Below, piece after piece: positions 49,701 to 63,061 of a stretch of 64,000 nt of DNA. The position numbers and the translations under genes are program-made. Positions within the stretch are counted from its first letter, which is position 1. Each line of letters opens with the position of its first letter. The stretch covers positions 38,712,419-38,776,418 of the forward strand of contig CM034239.1 in assembly GCA_019916065.1 (NCBI GenBank). The letters are read 5' to 3'. Source of the stretch: Vitellaria paradoxa. Taxonomy: Eukaryota > Streptophyta > Magnoliopsida > Ericales > Sapotaceae. The notes beneath the pieces were generated by a model. The model had not been told where the DNA came from, did no database searches, and was given only the letters and a program-made list of their open reading frames with translations.

Positions 49701-52700
49701 AATAGCACCGATTGAAGATAAAATGAGAGAAAACTGATTAAAATGGTTTGGCCATGTTAAAAGGCGTCCAGCGGAGGCACCTGTTAGAAGGTGTAAAAGT
49801 ATGGAGATTGCTAGGAGTAGGAGAGGTAGAGGAAGACGCAAGAGAAGTTGGAAAGAGGCTATTAAACATGACCTTGCCTACCTAGATCTATTGGAGGATA
49901 TGGTCCTAAACAGATCTAATTGGCGTGGACAAATTCATATAACTGACCCCACCTAGTGGGAAAATGATTAGTTTGGTTTAATTTGGTTTTGTTAGTCATA
50001 TTTAAAACATTTTTCAAGTCTAATAATTATTTTGGTATTTTTTTTGTTTTTAAATTTAATTTTTAAGTGTTTGAAATATGTAAATTTTACAACTATAGTG
50101 AACTAATAAGCAAGTGAGTCCATTTTAGAACCGATGAGCTCACTTCCCATTGCTTGAGATCACATGTAAAAACCCTGGTGGCTATAAAAAAAAAAAAAAA
50201 AAAAATTGAAGTTGTGATTATGCAACAATGTGGGACAAAAGAATTAAAATAAGAAAAAGAGTGCTGAAAAAATAAAAGAAAAAGTATTTTATTTAAAATA
50301 TAAAAAAAACGAAAAGTAAAATTATAAATAAGAAAAGCGCACATAGGATTTAGTTTAATGAGAAACAAAAAAAAGAATTGCACAACTTTAATGTATGTAT
50401 ATAGATAATCCAGATTTACAAAAGTAACTTAAAAGCTGAGTACAAATAATAGGCTGTTCAACTAAATCATCAACATGACTCATTTAAATTTAAAATTAAA
50501 TTTTTTTAATCAAATTTACTTTCAAGACTAAATAATAATTAGACATTTTTCTATGTTGTTTGAATTTAAATTATAATAACAATTGTTTTTTTTATAGAAA
50601 TTAGATTTTTTAAATAAGTTTATTTTTTCCAAATTTAATTAAATATTCAATAATTGTTAAACCATTTTCAAAGCCTAATTAATATTTAAACTTTTTTGAG
50701 TTTTTAAATATATAAATTTTACAACTATAGTGAACTAATTGGCAAGTAAATACATTTAACTAACTAATATGCTAAATTTACATTGATTAAGATTACATAT
50801 CACAACCATATTAACTTTATACACAAAAGAAAATGTAAAGTTGTGGTAATCAACTAATGTGAGAACGAAATATAGTAAATACTTTGTAAATAAGAAGAAA
50901 AAGTATTGAAAAATTAAATGAGAAGAGAGAGTATTTTATTTAAAGATTTGGAAAAAAAATTAGAATAGTGAATAAAGAGAGTGACTTGTATGATTTGATT
51001 TAATTAGCAAGAAGAAATGAATTACATAATTTTTGTATATATGTTAATATAGTGTCATATGTATGAGAGGGGTATATGAATTACGCAGAATACTAATTTT
51101 TATTTTTTGGTTGTGTGAGAGTACTTGAAAGGGGAAAAAAAACGAACATCATCTAAATATGAGGGGAATTTACAAATTAAAAAATCCAAAAACAATTTGA
51201 AAGTAATAATTGACTACATACAATACATAATTTAGGGTTCTACGTATGCACAATTGATATTTATTTACTTATATATACTTTTTAAATGACTACGATATAT
51301 TAAAGAGTGTAGAATATTCATACCTGATAGTTGAATAAGGATTGTGCTTCAAATTTGGAGGTCTTAAAGCTTTTGAGGTTTGGTAATTCTTCTAGCTTTA
51401 AATCCGATAATTGAGGGAACTTAATGATGTAATCCTCTTCTTCTTCTTTCCTTTCAACTGAAACTATTGCACTCATATTTGGACACCGCCATATATGTAA
51501 TTTTTCAAGGTGTTTAAGTTTTTGAGAAACAAAAGATGAGAATACATTTCTCATCTTATCACATCCACAAATTTCCATAGTTGTGAGGTTTGGACAAATA
51601 GGAATTCTATGGAAACAATATTCCTTCTCTTCTAACCCTATATTTATCAAATTGGGCAATTCGACTAGTGTCAAATTCTTCAAACAGGGCAACTCTCCAT
51701 TAACTGTTGCAATTCCTGATATTTCCCCAGTATTAAGTTCTTCAACTAAAGATATTACCGAATTACAACCACCGATAGAGAGGCTCTGCAAATTTTGTAA
51801 TTGGCAAACCATATTAGAAGGAATCACATTCACAACTTTGCTACATCTTTGGACCATCAAGTCCTTCAGTTGACGAAAAGATTTTGCTATTTTTCCAGAG
51901 ATTGGAAGTAATTGCTTGTTCCAAACATCTGTATTTGGCAACTCTTCAATGTGCAATTTCTCCAAGGCAGGAAAAAAAACCTGCAAAATTATATCATAAT
52001 ATATAGTTAACGCTAGTTTTTAAATATATTGCTCTCCCATTATATATCCAACATCAACAGCTCATTCTATATATACTTTTCACACAAATCAAAAGTTTAC
52101 TAATTCACTTTGGAAAAAAAATGTATCAAGTCAAAACGGGCTTGGTTGCCCTTGATTCTAAGGATAAAATTAGTATCGTCATTTCACAAGAGAGAGAGAG
52201 AGAATTACTACAGATTTGCTCTTGAAAATTCATTTAAATGTTAAAACATGGAATGGCATTTTCCTTTTTTTATTAGCATTTTTACATTCATAGTTTCTTT
52301 AAAATATAAGACAATCAGGAATTGTGTTCAAAGTTTTGACCCTTCTCATGGCCAACATTTTATTTTAGATCTTTCTAACTTTTTGAGATATTATTTTTAT
52401 TTTTTGGTTGTATGGGAGTATTAATCGGAAGAAAAAAAATGTAACTGTCATTTAAAAATAGGAGGAAATTATAAATTGAAATTTACAAAAAGAATTTGAA
52501 AGTAATAAGTGACCACAAACAATATATAATTCAAGGTTGTATTTATCCATAATGGACTTTTATTTACTTATATGTGCTTTTTAAATGGCTACAATATATT
52601 AAAGAGTGCAAGAATATTTATACCTGATGGTTGAACAAGAATTGTACTTCAAATTTGGAGGTCTTAAAGCTTTTGAGGTTTGGCAATTCTTTTAGCTTTA

Positions 52701-55700
52701 AATCCAATAATTGGGGGAACTTGATGACATAATCCTCCTCTTCTTCTTTCCTTTCATCTGAAACTATTGCATTCATATTTGGACACTGCCATATATGTAA
52801 TTTTTCAAGGTGCTCTAGTTTTTGAGGAACAGAAGATGAGAATACATTTCTCATCTTATCACATTCACAAATTTCTAGAGTTGTTAGGTTTGGACAAATT
52901 GGAATTCTATAGAAACAATATTCCTTCTCTTCTAACCCTACATTTATCAAATTAGGCAATTGGACTAGTTTCATATTCCTCAAGCACGGCAACCCTCCAT
53001 TAACTGTTGCAATTTCTGATATTTCCTCAATGTTGAGCTCTTCAACTAAAGATATTACCGAATTACAATCATAAATAGAGAGGCTCTGCAGATTTTGCAA
53101 TTGGCAAACCATATTAGAAGTAATCACATTCACCGCTTTGCTACATGTTTTGACCATCAAGTCCTTCAGTTGACAAAAAGATTTTGCATTTTTTCCAAAG
53201 ATTGGAAGTAAGTGCTTGCCCCAAATATCTGTATTTTGCAATGCTTCAATGCGCAATTCTTCTAAGGCAGGGAAAACAACCTGCAAAATTATTTCATAAC
53301 ATATAGTTAATGCCAATCTTTAAATATATTGCTCTCCTATTATCCAAAATCAATGGTCACCTACGAGCTTGGTATCACCATTTGATAAATGAGAGAGAGA
53401 GAGAGAGAGGGGGGGAGAGCGTATCACTACAGGTTTGCTCTTGAAAATTCGTTTAAATGTTAAACCATGGAATGGCATTATCTATTTCTTTTTTTTTTTT
53501 CCTTACCATTTTTACATTCATACTTTCTTTAAATTATAAGAAATTAAAAATTGTGTTTTAAGGTTTTGATCCTTTCCTGGGCTGGCGTAATGTTAATTGT
53601 TTTTTTTAATAAAATAATATAAATGTTTTTATTAAGTATAAAATATTTTTAAATTTTATCTAAGAATAATCTTTCCATGTTTTGAAGGTATAAAAATTAC
53701 AAATTAAAATTTTGTATTTATGATTAAGTAAGGTAGTATTTCTTATTAGTAATATACCTAACCTATTTTATTTTTCTATTAATGTAGGGTAAAATTTTCA
53801 AGAGCCACTTTTCAAGCTTGAATAGTTTTTTGGTTTTTTTTTTTTTTTCCATTTTTCTTATATATCCCAAATATTTTCTATTAGACAATTGGAATAATAT
53901 TTATCGAGTAAGTACTATATACCAAACCAATAATTCATAAGTATGTTTATTCTAAAATTTAATTAAAATTTTTTTCTAATAGGAAATATTTAAAATAAAT
54001 CAAAAATTAGAAATTTTTATCACAATAAAGTTACTCATACTTATAAGTAATTTTTTCAAAAATTAAAGTAGTAATTGCCTACCTACCCCTTTATAAAAAA
54101 GTCTAGAAAGACAAAATAATTTTGACAAATCATCACTTCACTATTTTTTTATTTAGAAAAATATATTTTTACTATAAAACAAAGATATTTATGGCATTAT
54201 AATATGTCTTGGATTAAATTTTTGTATAAGAGTATTATGGTACTATAATTATATAACATATAAAGAAAATGAAAAACAATTATGTAATTTCAATTAATAA
54301 AAAGCAAAGTGAAGTAAAACAAAGAGTTAATGGAGTATAAATAGGTTCCCTCAATTATTTATTTATTTATTACTTTTATTATTCTTGAAGTAAAAAAAAA
54401 AAAAATTGTATCCCCTCATATGAAACATGTAACAAGTAACTATATGGGAAACACTACAATTTAAATTGTTTCTAATTTTTTTGTTTTAAAAATTACTTTG
54501 AAATTAGAAATTGTATGTGATTTATAGGAATTAATGAATATTTTTGTTGTGCCTTTAGCATTAAAGATAATGGTAAATATCTTAGAGTGAAATCTTAATT
54601 AGTCCTTCTAAAACTTCAACAACTAAAATAAGTGCCAAAAGTAATTTAGATTAGGAGCCTTTTCAATAGATAAGTATTTAAACTAGTTTAGACAAAATAA
54701 AAAATCACTAAATACATTTGTAATTTAACTATTAAAAAAAGTTAGTGCCTTCTTATTAGATGTGGCTTAGGCAATTGCCTAACTTGCTTTAGGCGTTAAG
54801 CCAACAGATATCCTCCTTGTTTTAAGAGAAGAACTGTCCACCATATAATTCTAAAAATATTAAGAATTTTGTAAGCAGCTAGAATAAATTTAAACCAGAT
54901 AAATAAGGTATTAAGGAATCGTACCTTTTCATTAAAGAGAGATTGTTCTGCTGTATAAGGGTTTTCCGTGATTGTCTTTTCTGTTTCGGGATAGAAGCTT
55001 ATCAGTTTTGGTAACTTCACCAACCACATCTCTCTCAATTGACTGAAATCAATTATCATATTTTCGGGTTCCTCCTCATCTCTCTCTTTTTCAATTTCAA
55101 CTATTCCCTCCATGATCTCACAATCTATTATGTGTAACTGTCGAAGTTGCAGTAGTCCTTCTGCGCAAAATGAAGAACAGAGGTATTTCAGCCTTCTACA
55201 ATTTTGAATGACTAATTTAGTTAATTTACTGGATAACCACTCTGGTTTGCCAAGCAAATATACCAAATCATGACAATCAATTACTTTAAGATACTTCAAG
55301 TTTGAAAATCCCCATTCATGTGTTCCATGAAATAATGTTTCCAAGCCTTCCAATTTAAGAAGATGCAACATTTCCGCTCTATGTATCAAGCCGTTGAACT
55401 CTGTCTTTAGACGAAATCCCTCGAGTTTCAACATCCTTGATGAATATTGTCGGTCGTCCTCGTCAAACCTTCCACCCACCGAGATTTGAAATTTTATCAA
55501 GTTCTCAAAACGGAGATCGTTGGGCAATAGGGTGACATCTGGTATATGAATATGTAGGGTGGTTAATTGTTTCAATGACTCTAGTTCAGCAAGGCTTGCA
55601 TTACTTTTTTCCTTGTTGGATGTAGTACTGCCTTCCCATTGGTCAAATTTCTGTGAAATGTATAATTCTTCTAAACGGACTAATTTGGATATCACCCCTT

Positions 55701-57632
55701 GCGGAATCACTTCGAGAGAGAAACACTCTTCTAGATCCAGCAACCGCAGACGAGTCAACTCACCAATTTCTGGTACCAGCTCCCTGATGTAAAAATCCGT
55801 GAGGCTGAGAATTTCAAGGTTATTTTTCAAATTCTTGATCATAGCTGTATCTTTCCAGAGACAATTAATTGTATGTAACATCCGAAGGTTAACCAAATTT
55901 GTAAATGATGATGGCGATGACAATATGACACCTGCCAAATATAAAACAGTCAATTTCTTCATCCCATTAGCAAATGGGTCTGATACATCAACCCAACCAT
56001 CGCAACCAAATATTAAGGTATGAAGTTCTGGACATTGGAGGTTTCCTGGAAGCTCATCGGTGTTTTCGGCTAATATTGAGACTGCAGTGTAAAGTTCCCA
56101 TGCACCTTCCTCTGGCCACTTCTGAATATCGTGCTTTACTAGAAATTGTTGTTTACTTGGCCACTGTTGACCCTCTTGCTTGCCATTTGTGATCGAAATA
56201 GCAACATCACGAATAACGTCATGCATTTTCACATGCTTTTCATTCTTGCCATGTAACAACAGACAAGATGATTTGAGAAGATCAACCATTGCTCGTACTC
56301 TGCTTCTTGCTTTTTCCAGTGTTTCTGCGTGTCGAAGCAATCTTAATGCCATGCAATGTCTCACCAAGTCTTCAATTGGAATATTAGCATCTTCCGGAAA
56401 CAAACAGCACAGTAAGAAGCAAGACTTTGCATCCTCATGTTCTAAATAATCATAGCTCCATTTTAAGGACGTATACAACTTTGGATCGATATCTGGAATA
56501 TCTTGTGCACTGGAATTTTTCAGCTGATTAAGTGCATCATCCCATACATCGCCTTGCTTACCTTTCAACGCTGCTCCAACTGCAACAATAGCAACAGGCA
56601 AACCTCCACATTCCTTACAAACCTCTTCTGCTATTGATTGAGGGACAACAAAATTTCCCGCCGCCTTCTTAAATAAACTCCACGATTCCTGTTCTTCTAG
56701 GACTCCGATGGAAAAATCTTTTTGAACTTCCATCTTTTGGCACACACTCTCTCTTCGGGTAGTTAGCAAAACTTTGCAACCCTACCATCATCTGCAATGG
56801 GAATTCCTATTTCCTTCATGTGAAGTGGTTGCCAAACATCATCCATTATTACAAGTATTTTCTTGTTCCCTTCTTTCAGTCTATTCCATAGCTGACCTGC
56901 TCTTCCAAGTTCATTGTCTTCTTTATATTTTAGATTCAGTTGGGAAGCAAGTTGTTCTTGAATTTTTCTGACATTTGCATCTTTAGAGACAACTGCCGGC
57001 ACGATTTCATCAAAAAGTCCATCTTTCTTCGCTTGTTTAGCAGCCTCTTCCACCAATGTTGTCTTGCCAGCCCCACCTGGTCCATGTACCCCAATCAGGT
57101 TAACCTCCGAATCTTTCAATGCCCCCATGATACCACTGAAGACCAAAGCTCTTGATTTAAAATTCATGTAATCCCCTGAAGATGCAAATTGCAGCAACTC
57201 CTCGGGAAAAGGAGCTGGATGTGCCACTGGCAACTTCTCAAATTCACGCCCTTCATCTTTCAGAGTAATGATAGATGCCTTCTTTTCTTCAGCTCCCTTA
57301 CCCAGCCGGTAACGCCAGGTGAGGTCAGGACACCAGCACTTGAAGCACTTCTTGTTTTCGTTGACTTCGGATTCCAGAAATTTGCCCACATCGTCTTCCA
57401 TATTCTGCACATCCGTTAGCCACTTAGAAACATCAGCCTCGATTATTTCTGCGCAGTCTTTGGCTCTGTCCACCCTTCCTTGGATCCTTGTCTTCTCGTC
57501 TTTGAGTTTTTCAACTTCAGATTCAAGTTCCTGGATCTTTTTCTTGTAACAAATCAAATAACCAAAATGACGCCCAACTGATTCCTTCAGGGGATTTATG
57601 ATATGATCTGCAATCATTGAGACAATCTCCAT
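46523..57632 (-). CDS. CC-NBS-LRR disease resistance protein, At4g27190-like, copy 2 (five exons)
   Basis: Same gene as at 3,734-14,840. Exons are 57,632-54,925, 53,280-52,624, 51,980-51,324, 47,638-46,896 and 46,744-46,523. Exon 1 is open from the ATG through the P-loop and kinase-2 (57,632-56,763), then shifted by one missing C. From there it is open to the end (56,769-54,925), including GLPL, RNBS-D and MHD. Exons 2, 3 and 5 are intact; exon 4 lacks one A. Copy 1 has the fuller base run at both broken sites. Protein differences from copy 1 are almost nil where both can be read. It acts in the cytosol or at membranes as an NLR receptor by family knowledge; its specificity is unknown. Confidence 0.9.
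46896..47638 (-). CDS. Exon 4 of resistance gene, copy 2: LRR exon (frameshifted near its end)
   Basis: 743 nt against 744 in copy 1. One base is lost in the A-run at 46,931-46,935 (plus-strand letters), 35-40 nt before the donor. The frame KEVFWIEDINKYLKGE therefore becomes KEVFGLKIS and stops. The rest is identical to copy 1. Confidence 0.87.
49133..49989 (+). pseudogene. RTE-type LINE reverse transcriptase 3' fragment, copy 2
   Basis: Counterpart of 6,344-7,200 in intron 3 of copy 2, with the same stops, the same 5' truncation and the same GTTTGGTT-rich end. One substitution is visible (AAAAGATTG here, AAAAGAATG in copy 1). The insertion therefore predates separation of the two copies. 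Confidence 0.85.
50069..51079 (-). repeat. Two inverted Helitron-like repeat pieces in intron 3, copy 2
   Basis: Counterpart of 7,280-8,290, with a few substitutions (for example near 50,235, 50,271 and 50,411). Confidence 0.55.
51324..51980 (-). CDS. Exon 3 of resistance gene, copy 2: LRR exon, intact
   Basis: Intact 657 nt. One missense difference from copy 1 (Ile for Thr in ISG-ATV) and one further nucleotide change nearby (A at 51,683 against G at 8,894) are visible. Confidence 0.88.
52624..53280 (-). CDS. Exon 2 of resistance gene, copy 2: LRR exon, intact
   Basis: Intact 657 nt (219 codons), giving the reference for the one-base loss in copy 1. It has TTTTT at about 52,819-52,823 where copy 1 has TTTT. 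It ends FLFNHQ at CAG|GTATAAATA. Confidence 0.88.
54925..57632 (-). CDS. Exon 1 of resistance gene, copy 2: CC, NB-ARC, first LRRs (one frameshift)
   Basis: The exon is 2,708 nt. One base is missing in the C-run at 56,780-56,782 (CCC here, CCCC at 13,987-13,990), between the IADDGR stretch and the RNBS-B motif. The three sites broken in copy 1 are all in frame here, so the ARC subdomains and LRRs read without interruption. Confidence 0.88.
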
Positions 57633-57899
57633 ATTGCCTTTGATTTTTCACCTTCTTTGTATTTTTTCCTTGTTACTGATGTTCCTTCACTTATTTTTTG
57701 GTCCTTCCTTTTCCTTTAAATTGAGATGTGAAACCGTTTGTTGCAGGAGGAGGTATTAAGTCTACCTCTGCATTGTAAAAGAGAGAATCAAAACCTTAAC
57801 ATCTCAAAAGAGAAAATAACCCGCATATTTTGTTGAATCACCGTTTGTTGCTAAATAAAAAACAGATACATTGGGGCTATAAAATAGGAAAAACACACA

Positions 57900-60453
57900 A
57901 ATTCTCCATTTTCTTTCACAAAATCTTCGCTTCTTTTCGTACCATGTTGATGAATGACCATAGCTGCACTTTTTTATGAAGTGCACTAATGCTTTGTCAT
58001 ATACTCTTAATCAATGTGAAATGAGTTCATAGATACTTAAAATGAACCTACTTAGCTATTGCTATTACGAACTAAATTTAAAACCATATTTCAAAGAAAT
58101 AAAATTTAAGAACACAAAAAACATTTCTAAATAATAAGTAGACTAGGAAAAAGGTTATAAGTTCTTGAATACTAGTTAAATTTAAAGAAAAATGAATTTG
58201 TATCACAGTAACAATGTTTAATATATTTTAAATTTAAAAACACAAAGAAAAGTCTGAATATTAATTAGGTTTGGGAGTAATTTTTTTTAAATTTAAATTG
58301 ATTGTGTTGACCATTAGGTTGAATTACCATTTAATAATGCTCAAAATTTGAGTTATTTTTATTTGAGTTATATTTATAAAGTACAATATACAACGTAAGA
58401 TTGATGATGATGATAATAATATTAATATTAATAATAATATTCTTAATTTGATTATTTTTATGATATCAATCAAAATTTTATTTTAATACAATTAAGAATA
58501 ATAATATTTCTAGATCAAGTTAATTTGCAAAATCAGTTAATAATTAAAAAAAATAATAGCGTATAGTGAAGTTGACAAACGTTAAAGAAAAAAAAAAAGA
58601 AATTGTGCCAATTAGAAATATTTGAGATTTAATAAATATTATAGAATCAAGGTTGATCTTTAAGATTGAGTAGAACCAAGATTTGGTAAAAATAAATAAA
58701 TAAATTTTTAGTACTTATATAGAAGCCTAAATTTGATCAATTCTACCAACTTATTAAAACTCATAAAAATTTAATATCCAATACAAAAATAATGTGTTGG
58801 GCTTCTTTTTCCCCCTCCTAATTATAATTCCCAATCTTATGTGGCATACTATAACACTCTCTATTCTACTTTTTTATTTTTATAATTTTTTTAATTCAAA
58901 ACTTTCTCACTCCTCATTCACAAAACTCTTACTTTCTTTTGTCTCACATTAATAGATGATTAGAACTTTAATTTTATTTTTCTCCTTCTATAAAGCCACT
59001 AAAATTGTGGTATAAGTTCATGAAATGGGTATACTTGCCTATTGGTTCATTCTGATTGTAAAATTTACATATTTCAGTTAAATTTAAAAAACATAGATAA
59101 AAAATGCCTAAATGATATTAGACTTGGGAAAAGTTTTAAAAATTTTTACATATTAAATAAATTTAAAAGATCTAAAAAAATTAGTTTCTCTCATAATATC
59201 AACACTTACAGTAGCAAACTTTATATGTTTCAAATGAATTAAATTTTAAAAAACACAAAAAATGCCCAAAGTCAAATTAATTAAATCTAAAATGACAAGA
59301 AAAAAATGTCTAAATAATAACTAGACTTAAGAAAGGGCTTAAAAATTACTAAATATTAATTAAAATTAAAAAATTTAAGAAATCTAACGTCTCTCACAAT
59401 AACAACCCTTAGTATATTTTAAATTTAAAAACATAGAGAAACAATGCGTAAATGTTGATTGGCTTGGGAAGTATTTTTTCCATAAAATTTTTTAAATTTA
59501 AATTGGTAATGTTGACCATTAAGTTGAAAAACTATTGAATATAACGTTTTGAAATAAAAAGAAATCGGGCCAAATACATAAGTTTGAGATTTAATATATA
59601 TTTTAGATCCAAGTTTGGTTTTTAGAATTGGCTCAGACTAAAATTTGATAGAACATAAGTTTTTAATATTCACTTATAAGTCTGGTTTTAATCAACTTTA
59701 TCGGTTCATTAAAACTCACATAAATAAAAAATGAAAATATGAAAAAACAACTAAATAATTATTTTATGAAATTATGCAACTATTATTAAATGTATTTTAT
59801 AACATATTTAAAACATATTTTTTTACTCTTGTAAAATGATATATAATCCCGTGCATCGCATGGGTCAACACTAATACATATATTAAAGTTGTGTTTTTTT
59901 TATTATCTTTTCCTTCATTCCAATCCTACATGGTACTCTTCTATTTCTTTCGCTCTTCTTCTCCTCTCTTTTCATTCACAAAACCTTTACTTCATTATGT
60001 CTCACATCAATAGATGACTATAACTCTACTTTATCTTTTGTATATATAATAACTAGAGTTATAGCATGTGATCTTAATCAATGTGAAGTAAGCCTTGCTT
60101 ATTGATTCATTACATTTGTAAAATTTACATATTTCAAATGCATTAGAGATTAAATTTAATACACAATGAACAATTCCTAAATAATAATTAAGTTTGAAAA
60201 TGGTTTAAAATTTACTTTTCTCACACTAACTACTTTTAATGTTTTTTAAATCTTAAAATACAAAGAAGAAATGCTTAAATATTAACTAGATTTGGGAATA
60301 ATTTTTTGAAATTCCAATTTAAAATTTAATTAGGTAAAAATGCTTAAATATTAATTAGGCATTTTGGAGTTTTTGTTTTTTTTAAATTTAAGTTGGTCAA
60401 TATTGACTATCCGATTCAGTATTTGAATTATTTTTATTAAAAAATAACGCACA

Positions 60454-60489
<36 letters not shown>

Positions 60490-63061
60490 TTTAATTTGAG
60501 TTATTTCTACAAAAAGAATCAAGAACTTATTTTAATTAATCAATTTATCTATATCCATATACATATATTAAAGTTGTACAATTCTTTAATTTTTTTCTCA
60601 TTAAATCAAATTTTATGTGACACTCTCCTATCCCCATCATTACACTTTTTTATTCTTATTTTTTTATAAGTCTTTGAATACAATAATCTCTCCACATTTT
60701 TTCAAAACTCTAGCTTCTTATTCACAAACTTCCTTTTGTCCTATATCAGTAAATGACCACAATTCCAATTTTTCTTTTGTTTATAAAACCACTATGGTTG
60801 TGACTTATGATCTTAATCAATATAAGATACGTTCGTGGGTTCTTAAATGGACTTTCTTGTTTGTCTACCATAGTTATAAAATTTACATATTTAGAAAAGA
60901 AATGCATAAAAAATGCCTAACCATTAAGCTGCCATTTGGAGCTCAAAATGTTAGAATAAAATGTTGTTTAGGTTCTTTTGTGGCGTTTAGAGTGTAAACT
61001 AAAGTCAAAAAAATAAATAAAGATAAATAGTTCTATTCTAATGACTTTGGACAGACACTTTTTAATTTTCTGTGTCAGAATTCTTTGAAATTTGTAAAAA
61101 TGTTATTGGGATTTGTAAAAATTTTATTGAAATTTTTTAAGATTTGTTGGAATTTGTAGAGATATATAAATTTATACAAATTTATAGAAATTCACGGAGT
61201 TTGAGGTATAAAAAGTTTTGTAGGGAACAGTAGGAAATTATAGAAATTTTTGTAGCCTTTCGGAACTCCAAATGCGCCCCAATTAGGCTTGCAAAAGGGT
61301 ATAAAAATTATTAAATACTAATTAAATCTAAAAATAAAAATTATTTAAAAATTCTAATTTCTCTCACAATAACTATATTTATTATTTTTAAAATTTAAAA
61401 ACACAAAAAAGCCAAAATATTATTTAAAAATTCTAATTTTAAATTTGAATTAGTCATGTTCACCATTTAGTTGACAAACAGATTAATAATACCTAATTTA
61501 TTTTTATAAATACATATTACAATATACATACACGAAAGTTGTATAATTTTTTTTCATTAATATCCTATATGAATTGAGTCAAATGAAAAGAAAAAAAAAA
61601 AGAGAAACAAAATTGGAATCCATTCCTTATTTATGCGTTTTTTAAGGAAAAAAATACAAAGAAATGAGGAAAAAAATGAAGAGAAAAGTAAGTGTTAAAA
61701 TTTTAAAATATTCATCCATCCAAAAGTGGACAAAAATGGAGAGAAGAAAAAAATGAATTAATAAAAATTTCAAATGACATATTTTCTTATAAAATAAAGA
61801 ATAAAAAAATTAAAAACATGTCCTAGAGCTTATTATATCGATAATCTTCTAACTTCTTAAACAATTTAATAGTAAAAAATAATACAAACTTTTTTTTTTC
61901 TTTCATTTCTTCTCAACTCACAAATAAAGGAAAAGAAAATAATTATTTTTCTCTCCTAAACTCTCAAATAAAAAAAAAATGTACTATCACTTGTTTTTTT
62001 ACTCCTCTCTCCTAACTAATCTTTTCTTTTGTTTTCTTTTCTTCTTTCTCTTAAACTCACAAATGAAGCATAAAGCAAACCCTAAGTGCATTCTCCCAAT
62101 TTATCATTTTAATTTTCCTTTTTTTTTCCTTAGAAATTTTGGAATTAAATACTCTCTCTTTTTTCTCCTATTTTTCTAGTACCGTCTTTTCTAATTGTAC
62201 TTCATTTTGTCCACATCGGTATATGACCACAATTTAATTTTTTCTTTTGTTCACTAGAATTGTGACATATGATCTTAAATAATGTAAAGTGAGCTCATGG
62301 GTTTCTAAAAATGTATCCAGTTGTCTATTTGTTTGTTCACTACAATTGTAAAATTTATATATTTAAAACACATGATGAGTTGAGTTTAAAAAAACAAAGA
62401 AAATATGCCTAAATATTAATTATATATTTAACTTTGAAAATAAGAAAGAAAAATGAATAAATATTAATCAATTGTGGAAGTAATTTTTCTTTAAAAAATT
62501 TCTAATTTTAAAATTAAATTAGTCATGCTAACAATTTGATTGAAAAATCTATGAATACTACTCAATATGTGAGTCATTTTTATAAAGTATAACGTGCGAT
62601 TAAAAAAATAATATTTTTTATTTGAGTTATTTTTATAAAATTATTTAAAAAATTATTTTAATACAATTAAAAATAATAATATTTTTAACTTAAGTTAATT
62701 TTACAAAATGAATTAAAAAAATAAGAACATATATTAAAATTGACAAATGTTTTCAAATAAAAAGGAGGTCAGACGATTAGTTATGTTTGAAATTTAATAT
62801 ATATTCTAGATCCAAACTTGATTTTTGGAATTAAGTCAGATCAAGATTTTGTAAAAAAAACAAATTTTTAGTACTCATATATGAGCTTATCTTTATCAAC
62901 TTTATCGGATCACTAAAACTAACATAAATAAACAAATATAAATATAAGAAAATAACTCAATAACTATTTTATGATATTACACAACTTCTATTAAAATATT
63001 TTATAATATATTAATTTTTTTTAAATATTATACAATTCTATATATTGCATGAGAACACTAG
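57900..63061 (+). mobile_element. Degenerate tandem array of Helitron-like AT-rich units, copy 2
   Basis: Counterpart of 15,110-20,257. The hairpin CCCGTGCATCGCATGGG is at 59,848-59,864, with CTAA at 59,871-59,874 followed by T. The terminal unit ends TTGCATGAGAACACTAG followed by T near 63,045-63,061, a better CTAG end than the version in copy 1. Confidence 0.5.
60455..60489. repeat. TAA microsatellite, copy 2
   Basis: About 35 bp of TAA, longer than the 26 bp tract at 17,653-17,678. Confidence 0.85.

Larger units (their letters stand above)
51089..53591. repeat. Tandem duplication of LRR exon plus flanking intron (copy 2)
   Basis: Same two-unit structure as 8,300-10,800. The GA tract followed by a G run near 53,391-53,416 differs slightly in composition from copy 1. 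Confidence 0.8.
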
